A stretch of 64,000 nucleotides of DNA from Ralstonia pickettii (lineage in GTDB: Bacteria; Pseudomonadota; Gammaproteobacteria; Burkholderiales; Burkholderiaceae), in assembly GCF_000607165.1 (NCBI RefSeq), contig NZ_JFZG01000006.1, positions 1,014,648 to 1,078,647 of the forward strand, read 5' to 3'. Below the pieces are notes generated by a model, which saw only the letters and a program-made list of their open reading frames with translations, did not search any database and was not told the origin of the DNA. This document shows, piece after piece, positions 8,223-17,122 of the stretch (position 1 is its first letter; each line of letters begins with the position of its first letter). The translations under genes and the position numbers were made by a program.

Positions 8223-9940
8223 GCCACCACCAGTTCACTGGCGACCAGCGGTTTGGCCGGCGCCTGCAGCGGCGATTTGCCATGCACATAGAACGCCGCA
8301 TCGGAGCGAGCGAGCGGCGCCACACCGCGAATGCGGTCGGCAATCTTCTCGGCCATCATGATCGTCGGCGCATTCAGGTTGCCGGTGACGATGCGCGGCA
8401 TGATCGACGCATCGACCACGCGAAGTCCGTCGAGTCCATGCACGCGGCCCTCGTTGTCGACCACGGCCATCGGGTCGTCTGCGGGCCCCATCTTGCAGGT
8501 GCAGGACGGATGGAGTGCGGTCTCGGCGTGATGGCGTACGAAGGCATCGATCTCGGCATCGGTCTGCACGCTCGGACCGGGGCTGATTTCGCGACCGCGG
8601 TATTGATCGAAGGCACGCTGCGCGATGATGTCGCGCGTGATGCGCACACCGGCACGGAACTCGCGCCAATCCACATCGTGCGCCATGTAATTGAAGAGGA
8701 TGCGCGGCTTGTCACGCGGATCGCGCGAGGCGAGCTTCACGTAGCCCCTGGATGGCGAACGCATCGAACCCACGTGGCACTGGAACCCATGCATCTTCAC
8801 GGGGTTGCTGCCGTCGTAGTTCACGGCCAGCGGCAGGAAGTGGTACTGAATGTTCGGCCACTCGAAGCTGTCATCGCTGCGGATGAAGCCGCCCGCCTCG
8901 AAGTGGTTGCTGGCGCCGGGGCCAGTGCCGTGCATGTACCACTCCAGGCCGACCTTCGGCTTGTTGTACCAGAGCGTGTTTTCGTAGATCGACACCGGCC
9001 GGATGCACTCGTACTGGATGTACATCTCCAGGTGGTCCTGCAGGTTCTCGCCCACGCCCGGGAGGTGCGCGACCGAGTGGATGCCCATCGCGCGCAGGTC
9101 ATCCGCATTGCCCACGCCCGAGCGCTGCAGCAACTGGGGCGAAGCGATAGCGCCACTGGTGACGATCACCTCGCGGCGCGCACGCCATGTTTCGCGCTTG
9201 CCATCCATCAGCGCTTCGACGCCCACGGCACGCGTGCCATCGAAGATCACGCGATCGGCCAGCACGCGTGGCAGCACGGTCAGCGTGGACCGTTTGCGCG
9301 CATTGTCGAGGTAGCACAGCGATGTACTGGCACGTCGACCCTTGGCGGTCACGGTGCGATCCATCGGGCCCAGACCTTCCTGGCGATAGCCGTTCAGATC
9401 GTCCGTAGCCGGGATGCCGGCTTGCTCACCGGCTTCGATAAAGGCGTGGAACAGCAGGCTGTTGTCGTGCTTGGGCGTGGTGACCTGCAGCGGGCCAGCG
9501 TCGCCGTGCCAGTCGTTGGCGCCCTTGTCGTACGTCTCCGATTTGCGGAAGTACGGCAGGCAGTCGGCATAGGTCCAGTCGTCCAACTGAAAATCGCTCG
9601 CCCAGCGCTCATAGTCCATCGCGTTGCCGCGAATGAAACACATGCCGTTGATGAGCGACGAGCCGCCCAGCCCCTTGCCGCGGCCTTGCGACATGCGGCG
9701 GTTATTCATGTGCGGCTCGGGCTCGGTTTCGTAGGCCCAGTTGTACGCGGTGCCCTGCAGCGGATACGCCAGTGCCGCCGGCATCTGCGTGCGGAAATCC
9801 CAGCGATGGTCAGGGCCGCCCGCTTCGAGCAGCAGCACGGTCACGTCCGGGTCTTCAGTGAGGCGCGCAGCCAGCACGCAGCCGGCAGAGCCCGCGCCCA
9901 CGATGATGTAGTCGTATTCCTGTACGGTGTTTGTGGTCAA
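8219..9940 (-). CDS. betA: choline dehydrogenase
   Basis: A 573-aa FAD-dependent GMC oxidoreductase converting choline to betaine aldehyde. The FAD dinucleotide fold is at the N-terminus ([19 protein letters not shown]). GMC signatures [16 protein letters not shown] and [16 protein letters not shown] follow, and the C-terminal active-site region has [10 protein letters not shown] and the closing [13 protein letters not shown]. The sequence follows the E. coli BetA pattern closely ([34 protein letters not shown]), which favours choline over other GMC substrates. The start is a TTG at 9940 with a strong GGGAGGG ribosome-binding site. The betaine aldehyde dehydrogenase gene lies immediately upstream and a porin gene overlaps its end. 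Confidence 0.9.
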   Translation of the reverse strand: MTTNTVQEYDYIIVGAGSAGCVLAARLTEDPDVTVLLLEAGGPDHRWDFRTQMPAALAYPLQGTAYNWAYETEPEPHMNNRRMSQGRGKGLGGSSLINGMCFIRGNAMDYERWASDFQLDDWTYADCLPYFRKSETYDKGANDWHGDAGPLQVTTPKHDNSLLFHAFIEAGEQAGIPATDDLNGYRQEGLGPMDRTVTAKGRRASTSLCYLDNARKRSTLTVLPRVLADRVIFDGTRAVGVEALMDGKRETWRARREVIVTSGAIASPQLLQRSGVGNADDLRAMGIHSVAHLPGVGENLQDHLEMYIQYECIRPVSIYENTLWYNKPKVGLEWYMHGTGPGASNHFEAGGFIRSDDSFEWPNIQYHFLPLAVNYDGSNPVKMHGFQCHVGSMRSPSRGYVKLASRDPRDKPRILFNYMAHDVDWREFRAGVRITRDIIAQRAFDQYRGREISPGPSVQTDAEIDAFVRHHAETALHPSCTCKMGPADDPMAVVDNEGRVHGLDGLRVVDASIMPRIVTGNLNAPTIMMAEKIADRIRGVAPLARSDAAFYVHGKSPLQAPAKPLVASELVVA

Positions 9941-9957
9941 AAGATGCCCTCCCGTTC

Positions 9958-11481
9958 TTACGCAGCGTCCGCGCCGAACCAGCCCATCGGCTGCGGAGCG
10001 AGGTTGATGTAGCTGTGCTTGAGTTCGGTGTACTCGTCCAGTCCGCCGCGGCCCAGTTCGCGGCCGATGCCGCTGGCCTTGTAGCCGCCCCACGGTGCCT
10101 CGGGAAAGTACGGGTGATAGTCATTGGCCCACACGGTGCCGAAGCGCAGTGCGCGGGTCACACGGTTGGCGCGGTTCAGGTCGGCCGTCCACACGGCGCC
10201 GGCTAAACCGAACGGCGTGGCGTTGGCGCGGCGCACGGCTTCTTCTTCGGTGGAAAAGCGCTCAACGGTCAGCGCCGGGCCGAAGATTTCTTCGGTGGCG
10301 ATCTTCATGTCGTCGCGCACATTGGTCAGCACGGTCGGCTCCAGCCAGAAGCCACGCTGGAATGCCTCGCCTTCCGGTGCCTTGCCGCCACAGCGCAGCA
10401 CAGCACCTTCCTGCACGCCGGCCTGGATCATGTTGATGATCTTCTGGCGCTGGAAGGCGGATTGCACCGGGCCCATCTCCGTGCCTTCAGCGAAGCCATT
10501 GCCCACGCGGATGCGTTTGACGCGCTCGACCAGCGCATCGACAAAGCGGTCGTGGATACCGTCTTGCAGCATCAGGCGCGATCCGGCCGAGCACACTTGA
10601 CCCGCGTGGAAGAACGCCGCGTTGACCGCGTAATCGACGGCGGTATCGAAGTCCGCATCGTCGAAGATGATGTTCGGGTTCTTGCCGCCCAACTCCAGGC
10701 CGATCTTCTTGAAGTTGCCGATGGCCGCGCTCATGACCGCCGCGCCGGCAACCGCGCCGCCCGTGAACGACACGAGATCCACGTCCAGGTTGCGCGACAG
10801 CTCGGCACCGGCTTCACCCGCGCCCGTGACGAGGTTGAACACGCCCGCCGGCACGCCGACCTCAACCAGCAGCTCGGTAAAGCGGTGCGTGGTCAGCGGC
10901 GTCAGGTTGCTCGGCTTGACGATGACGGTGTTGCCCGCGCCCAGCGCCGGCGCGATCTTCCAGGCGGCTTGCAGCAGCGGGTAGTTCCATGGCGTGATGA
11001 GGCCGCACACGCCCACCGGCTCGCGCAGCGTACGGCTGATGACGGTGTCCGGTGCCTCGTTGATGAGGCCGGATTCCGTGGCGACCAGGCCCGCGAAGTA
11101 GCGGAACGTCGCGGCAATGCCGTCCATGTCCCAGCGGCTTTCGATGATGGTTTTGCCGGTGTTGAGCGATTCGAGCGTCGCCAGGTTCTCGGCGTCGGCG
11201 TCGATGGCGTCGGCAATCCGGTTGAGCAGGCGTGCACGCTCGCGCGGGCCGGTCTGGCGCCACGGGCCTTCGTCGAATGCGCGACGGGCGGCGGCGATGG
11301 CGCGCTGCGCATCGGCCACGGAGGCGTCGGCCGCCTGCGTCAGGACGTTTTCGGTGGCGGGATCGACGATGTCGCGGTACACGCCGCCTTCGGGCTGCAC
11401 CCACTGGCCGTCGATATAGAGATCAAGACGGGGAGCCAGTGCGGCGGAACGGAAATCGGTGGAAAGGGAAGCTTGCGTCAT
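9958..11481 (-). CDS. betB: betaine aldehyde dehydrogenase, GbsA-type
   Basis: A 507-aa NAD(P)-dependent aldehyde dehydrogenase, probably oxidising betaine aldehyde to glycine betaine. The catalytic glutamate is in LELGGKNPN and the catalytic cysteine in [13 protein letters not shown]; the cofactor loop is [14 protein letters not shown]. The C-terminus ([20 protein letters not shown], then [19 protein letters not shown]) resembles Bacillus GbsA more than E. coli BetB. The ATG at 11481 is preferred; the frame is open to 11589 but without family sequence. It is 17 bases upstream of betA, and divergent from the PAS regulator, whose promoter region it shares. Confidence 0.88.
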   Translation of the reverse strand: MTQASLSTDFRSAALAPRLDLYIDGQWVQPEGGVYRDIVDPATENVLTQAADASVADAQRAIAAARRAFDEGPWRQTGPRERARLLNRIADAIDADAENLATLESLNTGKTIIESRWDMDGIAATFRYFAGLVATESGLINEAPDTVISRTLREPVGVCGLITPWNYPLLQAAWKIAPALGAGNTVIVKPSNLTPLTTHRFTELLVEVGVPAGVFNLVTGAGEAGAELSRNLDVDLVSFTGGAVAGAAVMSAAIGNFKKIGLELGGKNPNIIFDDADFDTAVDYAVNAAFFHAGQVCSAGSRLMLQDGIHDRFVDALVERVKRIRVGNGFAEGTEMGPVQSAFQRQKIINMIQAGVQEGAVLRCGGKAPEGEAFQRGFWLEPTVLTNVRDDMKIATEEIFGPALTVERFSTEEEAVRRANATPFGLAGAVWTADLNRANRVTRALRFGTVWANDYHPYFPEAPWGGYKASGIGRELGRGGLDEYTELKHSYINLAPQPMGWFGADAA

Positions 11482-11623
11482 ATCCAGTACCCCTGTGGAT
11501 GATGGGCGCGCAAAGAAGTCGGCGCCCGAAATGCCGGCACCGAGGCGTCTTGTCAGACACCCATCCGATGCGGCGACCCTGAAATTCACTGATGGTGTTT
11601 TTATTTACCTTTGGAGAATTTTC

Positions 11624-11631
11624 GACTAGTC
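11624..11631. promoter_or_regulatory. short palindrome in the divergent bet/regulator region
   Basis: An 8-bp palindrome, GACTAGTC, sits in an AT-rich stretch about 145 bases upstream of the betB start. It may be part of an operator. An 8-bp palindrome alone is weak evidence. Confidence 0.25.
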
Positions 11632-11678
11632 TAGAAAAAATTAGTTGCACCAGGCCAATCGTTATGACCTAACGCTGC

Positions 11679-11694
11679 AATTTATCGATAAATT
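11679..11694. promoter_or_regulatory. perfect 16-bp palindrome, candidate operator
   Basis: AATTTATCGATAAATT is a perfect inverted repeat in the 269-bp region between divergent betB and the HTH-PAS regulator. It lies 20 bases before a TATACT hexamer (11714-11719) that could be the -10 of the regulator gene, so a bound protein would cover the -35 region. The AT-rich composition contrasts with the GC-rich surroundings. Autoregulation by the neighbouring HTH protein is the simplest reading. Confidence 0.55.
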
Positions 11695-11750
11695 CTCGCT
11701 ATTTTTGTCACGCTATACTGTCGCGAATCACTTCCAGTCAATCCGCCCCC

Positions 11751-13196
11751 ATGACCGCCGCAGCACTTCCGCCGTCCGACGGCCCACTTGATGACGACAG
11801 CTTTGCTGGCCGCCTTAAAGGCGTGCTGACGCGCGGTCGCATCCAGCTCAAGCAAGTGGCGGCGGCGCTGGGCGTGTCACCGTCTGCCGTCCATAAATGG
11901 ACGCGCGGCGGCGAGATCGAATACGCCAACCTGCTCGCGCTGGCGCGCTTCCTGAACGTGAACTGGCTCTGGCTGCGCTACGGCGACCGGGCTCTGGCCG
12001 ACCTGGAAGCCAGCCTGGCCACCGACGCCCGCGCCCGCGAAGGCCGCCAGAAGCACATCGCCGCGATCATGGAAAGTGAGGCGCGCATGACCTTCGCGCA
12101 GGAGATTTCCGGCGTGGTTACGTGGGAGTGGAACCTGCTGACGGATGCGGTGGCGTATTCGCCGAATGTCGCGCGCCTGTTTGGACGGCCGATCCGCACG
12201 CTGGAGGATTTCTGGCAATGCGTCGTTGCCGAAGACGTGCCGGGTGTGCAGGCGGCAATCGCTCAGAACCTGACCGCGGGCGGCGTCTACGCCCATGAAT
12301 TCCGCATCGCACCGGCACCCGACGTGGTGCGCTGGATCGTCTCACGCGCCACGCTCGTGCGCGACGCACAGGACCGGCCGGTCAAAATGATCGGCCTGAG
12401 CCTCGATACCACCGAGCGCCACACGGCCGAAGCCGCGTTGCGTGATTCAGAGGCGCTGCTGGCCAAGGCGCAGCAGATCGCCCACCTCGGCAGTTGGATC
12501 TGGGAACCCGGCAGCGACGCCTGCCGCTGGACGGATGAGGCCTACCGCCTCTTCGGCTGGGCGCCGCAAGTCACGCCGGTGACGATGGCTCGTTATCTGG
12601 ACGCCATCGTTCCCGCAGACCGCGCCCGTGTGCAGGCCGTGTTGGATCGGGCCGTCGCCTCACGGCAGCCGTATCGCGTCGAATACACCATCACCCTGCC
12701 CGATGGCACGCGCCGCCACCTTCGTGAGGAAGGCGAGGCGCAGGACCCTTCCGCGGCCACGCCCACGATGATCGGCGCGGCGCAGGACATTACCGCGCAA
12801 GTGCAAGCGCAGGCCGCGTTCCGTGACAGTGAGTCCAAACTGCGCACGCTGTTCGAGCAAGCACCGATCGGTATCGCGCAGGTCAGCCTGGAAGGCCGCT
12901 GCCTGAGCGCCAACCCGTGGTTGTGCAAGCTGCTGGGCCAGTCCGAAGCGGCGCTGCAGCAACGCACGCTGCTGGACCTCACGCACCGCAGTGACCTCGC
13001 ACGCCATCTGCGCCAATACGGCGAGTTGCTCGCCGGGACGGTGCCCACGTATGCGCTCACGCTGCAGTTGGTACGCGGCGACGGCTCGGCAGTGCCGGTG
13101 CGCATGACCACGTCCTTGGCACGCGACCCGGCCACAGATGCCCCGCTGCACATGATCACCGTGGTCAATACGGTGCCCGAGGCGGGCGCGTCCTAG
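11751..13196 (+). CDS. HTH (XRE-type) regulator with three PAS domains
   Basis: A 481-aa protein. Residues about 18-75 form a Cro/CI-like helix-turn-helix (LKQVAAALGVSPSAVHKWTRG). Three PAS-like sensory domains follow, at roughly 105-220, 235-345 and 355-475; the first two have W-E-W/W-I-W starts and PAC-type ends (MIGLSLDTTERHTAEA, MIGAAQDITAQVQAQ). No kinase, GGDEF, EAL or other output domain is present, so DNA binding is the likely output and the PAS domains the input. It is divergent from betB and a likely regulator of the choline genes in place of BetI. The ligand or cofactor of the PAS domains cannot be told. Confidence 0.8.
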   Translation: MTAAALPPSDGPLDDDSFAGRLKGVLTRGRIQLKQVAAALGVSPSAVHKWTRGGEIEYANLLALARFLNVNWLWLRYGDRALADLEASLATDARAREGRQKHIAAIMESEARMTFAQEISGVVTWEWNLLTDAVAYSPNVARLFGRPIRTLEDFWQCVVAEDVPGVQAAIAQNLTAGGVYAHEFRIAPAPDVVRWIVSRATLVRDAQDRPVKMIGLSLDTTERHTAEAALRDSEALLAKAQQIAHLGSWIWEPGSDACRWTDEAYRLFGWAPQVTPVTMARYLDAIVPADRARVQAVLDRAVASRQPYRVEYTITLPDGTRRHLREEGEAQDPSAATPTMIGAAQDITAQVQAQAAFRDSESKLRTLFEQAPIGIAQVSLEGRCLSANPWLCKLLGQSEAALQQRTLLDLTHRSDLARHLRQYGELLAGTVPTYALTLQLVRGDGSAVPVRMTTSLARDPATDAPLHMITVVNTVPEAGAS

Positions 13197-13383
13197 CCTA
13201 CGGCGTCAACTGACGTCGCGAACGTCAACGCCTGACATTTCCAATCCATCACGATTTTTCCGGCACGCCTGGAGGGCCGGCATAGACTCCAAAGAACTAT
13301 TAGTTAATTTCTTAACCTCCAGTAACTAGGGCGTCACACGCGTTTTCCCTGCACCTGGCGCCTACAGAACAAGGAGATCGGTT

Positions 13384-14454
13384 TTGGCCTCTTCCTCCGC
13401 CGCCCGCGCGGCACATCATCAACGCACTCTGCAATGGGGCTACCGCTGGGCGCTATGGGCGGCCATCCTCTGGGGCGCCTGGTACGTGCCGGGCACGGCT
13501 GTCTGGCATGAATCTCCGTTTGCCACGATGGACCTGTCCGATCCGCGCGCATTCCTGGTCTGCGCGGCCGTCATCACGGCGTTCCATAGCGTCATGGTGA
13601 CGGTCTTCCAGTGGGTGTGGCTCGGCTCTCTCGGCAAGCTGGGCGATTACTTCCGCACCATCGGCCAGTTCCGCAAGATCTCGCGCTGGTACTTCATTGC
13701 GGCAGTCGTCGGCGGGCTGATGGCCAACTTCGGCTCGTATCTGGCGATGGGCTATGTCGGCGCCGTGTTCGCGGCAGTGGCCGGGCTGCTGTATCCGGTG
13801 GTGGGCGCGACGGTCGCCAAGCTTTGGTACAACGAGCGCATCACCGCGCGGGCGGCAGTGGGCATCGCCATCATCATCCTGGGCGGCGTGGCGATCTACG
13901 CGCCGGCATTGATGGCCGAATCGCACAGCGGCGGCAATCAGTGGATCGGCTACCTGGGCGGCGCCATGGCGGCGATCGGCTGGGGCCTGGAAGGCGCGAT
14001 CGTGGGCCGTGCCATGGACGTGACCGACCCTGACTGCGGGGTCTCCATCCGCTACACCGCCGAGGCCATCTATTGGGTCGTCCTCATCCTGCCGGCCATC
14101 GCCCTGTTTGCGCATGTGCCTGTGCCGGTAACGGAGATTGCCTCAGGCATTGTCCACAGCAAGGCGCTGCTGTGGCTGGTCGTGGGCGGCGTCACCTTCT
14201 CGTTCTGCGCGGTGGCCTGGTACAAGTCGTTCCCGCTGATCGGCGTGGGGCGCGGGCAAGCGCTGGGCGCGTTCTACGCGATGTTCGCCACCCTCTTCAC
14301 CGCCATCTTCACGCTGCAGTTTCCGGAGTGGTACTTCCTGATCGGCCTGGCGCTGGTGATCTTCGGCGGCTTCGTGATGGTGTCGGAGCGCTCGGAAAAC
14401 CTGGAAGTGATCCGCGGCGGTGCCACCCCTGCATCCACGGAGACGCACGCATGA
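13384..14454 (+). CDS. DMT superfamily transporter (EamA-like)
   Basis: A 356-aa inner-membrane protein with about ten hydrophobic segments in two EamA-like halves. Examples are WALWAAILWGAWYVPGTAV, AVFAAVAGLLYPVVGATVAKLW, and near the C-terminus AMFATLFTAIFTL and LIGLALVIFGGFVMV. It starts at TTG 13384 behind a strong AAGGAGAT ribosome-binding site. The last codons overlap the next gene by ATGA. Neighbouring choline oxidation genes and a phosphocholine-specific phospholipase C suggest choline or a related quaternary amine as substrate. No sequence motif proves this, and direction of transport is unknown. Confidence 0.8.
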   Translation: MASSSAARAAHHQRTLQWGYRWALWAAILWGAWYVPGTAVWHESPFATMDLSDPRAFLVCAAVITAFHSVMVTVFQWVWLGSLGKLGDYFRTIGQFRKISRWYFIAAVVGGLMANFGSYLAMGYVGAVFAAVAGLLYPVVGATVAKLWYNERITARAAVGIAIIILGGVAIYAPALMAESHSGGNQWIGYLGGAMAAIGWGLEGAIVGRAMDVTDPDCGVSIRYTAEAIYWVVLILPAIALFAHVPVPVTEIASGIVHSKALLWLVVGGVTFSFCAVAWYKSFPLIGVGRGQALGAFYAMFATLFTAIFTLQFPEWYFLIGLALVIFGGFVMVSERSENLEVIRGGATPASTETHA

Positions 14455-14753
14455 AACTGCACACGAAGGGCTACATCCTGCAACTGCTTGCGGGCAACGA
14501 CACGCTGTGGGACAGCGACATCGCCCATCGCACCTGCATCGAATACTGCAAACCCGAAGACGAATACTGGACGGGCAGCATCCGTGCCATCCTCGCGGAT
14601 CTCTACTCCGGCGGGCTGGTGCAAACGGCTGAAGACACGCTGGACGAAGCCACGGGCAAGGTGCACTTCCGCTACGCCATCACCGATTTTGGCCGTCAAC
14701 GCATGGCCGACACCGGCCTGCTCGACCTCGAACCGAAGGAGACCACGCAATGA
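14451..14753 (+). CDS. 100-aa protein coupled to the DMT transporter, possible winged helix
   Basis: A 100-aa soluble protein, unrecognised. It reads MKLHTKGYILQLLAGNDTLW at the start and looks mostly helical with a C-terminal YAITDFGRQRMADTGLL segment, reminiscent of a winged-helix module (helices followed by a beta hairpin). Two cysteines occur in HRTCIEYCKPEDEYW. Start and stop both use ATGA overlaps, with the transporter before and a 36-aa membrane peptide after, so the three are made in coupled fashion. It may be a regulatory subunit of the transporter or a local regulator; this is inference. Confidence 0.7.
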   Translation: MKLHTKGYILQLLAGNDTLWDSDIAHRTCIEYCKPEDEYWTGSIRAILADLYSGGLVQTAEDTLDEATGKVHFRYAITDFGRQRMADTGLLDLEPKETTQ

Positions 14754-14860
14754 CCGATTACTGGGGCTATCCGTTTGCCGATGTGTTGGCGATCGTGGTG
14801 ATCGTCGGGCTGAGCGCACTGGCGCTGTATCAGGCACGCACGTACACGAAGCAGCTCTGA
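14750..14860 (+). CDS. 36-aa single-span membrane peptide
   Basis: A 36-residue reading frame starting in an ATGA overlap with the preceding gene. A GAAGGAGACC sequence just upstream gives a strong ribosome-binding site. It encodes MTDYWGYPFADVLAIVVIVG, then a further hydrophobic run, ending in a basic, polar tail (QARTYTKQL). This is one transmembrane helix of about 20 residues. Small membrane peptides often stabilise or modulate a transporter, and the gene order here fits that role. The frame ends 20 bases before a strong terminator, so it is the last gene of the unit. Confidence 0.7.
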   Translation: MTDYWGYPFADVLAIVVIVGLSALALYQARTYTKQL

Positions 14861-14875
14861 CACTGGAGCATCAAA

Positions 14876-14924
14876 AAAGAAAAACGGCCCGCCGGCAGAC
14901 CACGCCGGCGGGCCGTTTTTACTT
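14876..14924. terminator. strong bidirectional terminator
   Basis: A 16-bp inverted repeat (14881-14896 with 14904-14919, AAAACGGCCCGCCGGC paired with GCCGGCGGGCCGTTTT) and a 7-base loop. It separates the transporter cassette from the convergent phospholipase C gene. Confidence 0.92.
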
Positions 14925-14933
14925 GGATACCGC

Positions 14934-17036
14934 TTATGCGCTCAGCGCCGGATCGGACACACTGACGCGGCCGGTCTCAACGTGACCGGCGAGGCGGCGC
15001 TCGAAGCCGGCATCGGTGCTGGCCGTGACGGTCAAGTCGTACCAGGCGTACTGGCTGCGCAGGTCGAGGTACACCGACGCATCGTCACCGCCGCGCACTT
15101 CGCGCTGCACGCTCTCGCCCGTGTACGCGCTCTTGATCGTGAAGACCGTGGGCGCGCGGCCGTGGTTGATGAGGCGCAGTTGCAGGTTGCCGTTGGCCAC
15201 GTCGTAGCCCTCCTTCACTTCCAACGCACGGCCATGCGGGCGCAGCAAGCCCGACAGCGCGAGCTTGCCTGCAAAGCGTCGCAGGAAGCCGTTCGGGCCG
15301 TGCACCGTGAAGTCGTACGCGCCACCGGCGTTCACGGCCAGCTTGTCCGACAGGCGCTTGCCTGCTTCCACCGTGTAGGTGCGCGGCGCATCGGTGCTGC
15401 CCGCGGTGTAGACGAGGAAGGCCGCACCCACGTCGCCGGTGTTCACGAATTCCAGTTGGAACTTGCCGGCCGCCTCATCCTGGCGGCCGCGCACGAACAG
15501 TTCGTACGGCAGGGCGCGCGACGGGCGCACACCGGTTTCCTGCTTCGGCACGGCCTGCACCAGCGGCGGCAGCGGCACGTAGCTGGCGTGGCGCAGCTTG
15601 TCCTTCGGCACGTAGGCGGCGGTGCTCGGCAATGCAGGCACCACCTCGTTGGGCGTAGCAAAGTTGAACGCAGACGTCAGATCACCGCACACGGCGCGAC
15701 GCCACTTCGAGATGTTCGGCGACTTCACGCCGTGCGTGCGCTTGAAGCGTTGCTCGATGAAACGGATGATCGATGTGTGGTCGAACGTTTCCGAGCACAC
15801 GTAGCCGCCCTTGGACCACGGCGATACCACCAGCATCGGCACGCGCTGGCCCAGGCCGTAGCTGCCGGCACCGTACGTGCTGTTGCCCGGAAAGTATTCG
15901 CCCGTGGTGTCGACCGTCGACAGCCCATTGCTGCCCGACGAGGCAAACGGCGGCACGAGGTGGTCGAAGAAGCCGTCGTTCTCGTCGTAGGTGATGAACA
16001 CCGCGGTCTTGCTCCACACCTCGGGGTTGGAGGTCAGGACCTGCAAGACCTGATCGATGTACCAGGCGCCGTAGTTGGCCGGCCAGTTCGGGTGCTCGGA
16101 GAAAGCCTCGGGCGCGGCAATCCACGACACCTGCGGCAGCGTGCCGTTCTGCACGTCGCGCTTGAGGATATCGAAGTAGCCGTCGCCGGCCGCTGCGTTG
16201 GTGCCGGTGCGCGCCTTATCGTACAGCGGGTTGCCGGGCTGCGCGTTCTGATACTGCTTGAAGTAGAGCAGCGAGTTGTCGCCGTAGTTGCCGATGTAGG
16301 CGTCGCTCGTCCAGCCCCAGGAGCCGGCCGCATCGAGGCCCGTGCCGATGTCCTGATAGATCTTCCACGAGATGCCGGCGGCTTCCAGCACTTCCGGATA
16401 CGTCGACCAGCCGTAGCCGGCTTCTGCGTTGTCGATCACGGGGCCGCCGCCGACGTTGTCGTTGCCGACATAGCCCGTCCACATGTAATAGCGGTTCGGG
16501 TCGGTCGACGTGGGCGTGGCGCAGTGATAGGCGTCGCAGATGGTGAAGGCGTCAGCCAGTGCGTAGTGGAACGGAATGTCCTGGCGGGTGAGATACGCCA
16601 TCGTCGTGGTGCCCTTGTGCGGGACCCAGCCGTCGTAACGCCCGCCATTGACGGCGAGGTGGGTGTCGTTCCAGCCGTGCGGCAGGTCTTGCAGGAACTG
16701 CAGGCCCAGATCCGGCGCGCTCGGGCGGAACGGCAGGACTTCGCCCACGCCGCCGGCCATCGGCTGGTGCCACACGCTCTTGCCCGTCGGCAGCGTGACG
16801 GTGCGCGTATCGCCGTACCCGCGCACGCCCTTGAGCGTGCCGAAGTAATGATCGAACGAGCGGTTCTCCTGCATGAGGATCACGATGTGCTGTACGTCTT
16901 CGATATTGCGGTGCGCGTTATGGGCGGGAATCGCCAGCGCCTGGCGAATGCCTTCGGGCACCGCGCCCATGGCTGCGGATGCAGCAGCCAACTGGGCGGC
17001 GGAGCGGAGAAAACCACGGCGACTGTTGGAGGTCAT
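14934..17036 (-). CDS. plcN: phosphocholine-specific phospholipase C, Tat-exported
   Basis: A 700-aa exported phosphoesterase of the acid phosphatase/PLC family (PlcN/PlcH-like), which releases phosphocholine from phosphatidylcholine. A twin-arginine signal is at the N-terminus (SRRGFLRSAAQLAAASAA). Metal/active-site motifs include IVILMQENRSFDHYFGTLKG, DAYHCATPTSTDPNRYYMWTG and FITYDENDGFFDHLVPP. Two C-terminal DUF756-type beta repeats follow (LFVRGRQDEAAGKFQLEF; NLQLRLINHGRAPTVF). The ATG at 17036 places the Tat motif correctly. It would feed choline supply for the nearby bet genes, by context. The exact substrate preference (PC versus sphingomyelin) is not visible. Confidence 0.88.
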   Translation of the reverse strand: MTSNSRRGFLRSAAQLAAASAAMGAVPEGIRQALAIPAHNAHRNIEDVQHIVILMQENRSFDHYFGTLKGVRGYGDTRTVTLPTGKSVWHQPMAGGVGEVLPFRPSAPDLGLQFLQDLPHGWNDTHLAVNGGRYDGWVPHKGTTTMAYLTRQDIPFHYALADAFTICDAYHCATPTSTDPNRYYMWTGYVGNDNVGGGPVIDNAEAGYGWSTYPEVLEAAGISWKIYQDIGTGLDAAGSWGWTSDAYIGNYGDNSLLYFKQYQNAQPGNPLYDKARTGTNAAAGDGYFDILKRDVQNGTLPQVSWIAAPEAFSEHPNWPANYGAWYIDQVLQVLTSNPEVWSKTAVFITYDENDGFFDHLVPPFASSGSNGLSTVDTTGEYFPGNSTYGAGSYGLGQRVPMLVVSPWSKGGYVCSETFDHTSIIRFIEQRFKRTHGVKSPNISKWRRAVCGDLTSAFNFATPNEVVPALPSTAAYVPKDKLRHASYVPLPPLVQAVPKQETGVRPSRALPYELFVRGRQDEAAGKFQLEFVNTGDVGAAFLVYTAGSTDAPRTYTVEAGKRLSDKLAVNAGGAYDFTVHGPNGFLRRFAGKLALSGLLRPHGRALEVKEGYDVANGNLQLRLINHGRAPTVFTIKSAYTGESVQREVRGGDDASVYLDLRSQYAWYDLTVTASTDAGFERRLAGHVETGRVSVSDPALSA

Positions 17037-17060
17037 GTTCTCGTCCTGATGTCTGTGTAT

Positions 17061-17082
17061 TTGGGGGGTGGTGGGGGGGGGG
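17061..17082. repeat. homopolymeric G tract upstream of the phospholipase gene
   Basis: TT, six G, TGGT and then ten consecutive G residues (17073-17082) lie 25-45 bases upstream of the phospholipase start, in the gap after the lipoprotein gene. On the transcribed strand these are C tracts. Tracts of this length can slip during replication and might vary spacing or expression. Confidence 0.7.
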
Positions 17083-17122
17083 ACAACACGGGGCAGCGAC
17101 TGACTGAACGCAACGCGCAAAG

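Noticed and set aside
7994..10012. Plus-strand frame of 672 codons opposite betA
   Set aside because: BetA on the minus strand is strongly supported, and the plus-strand product has no recognisable domain.
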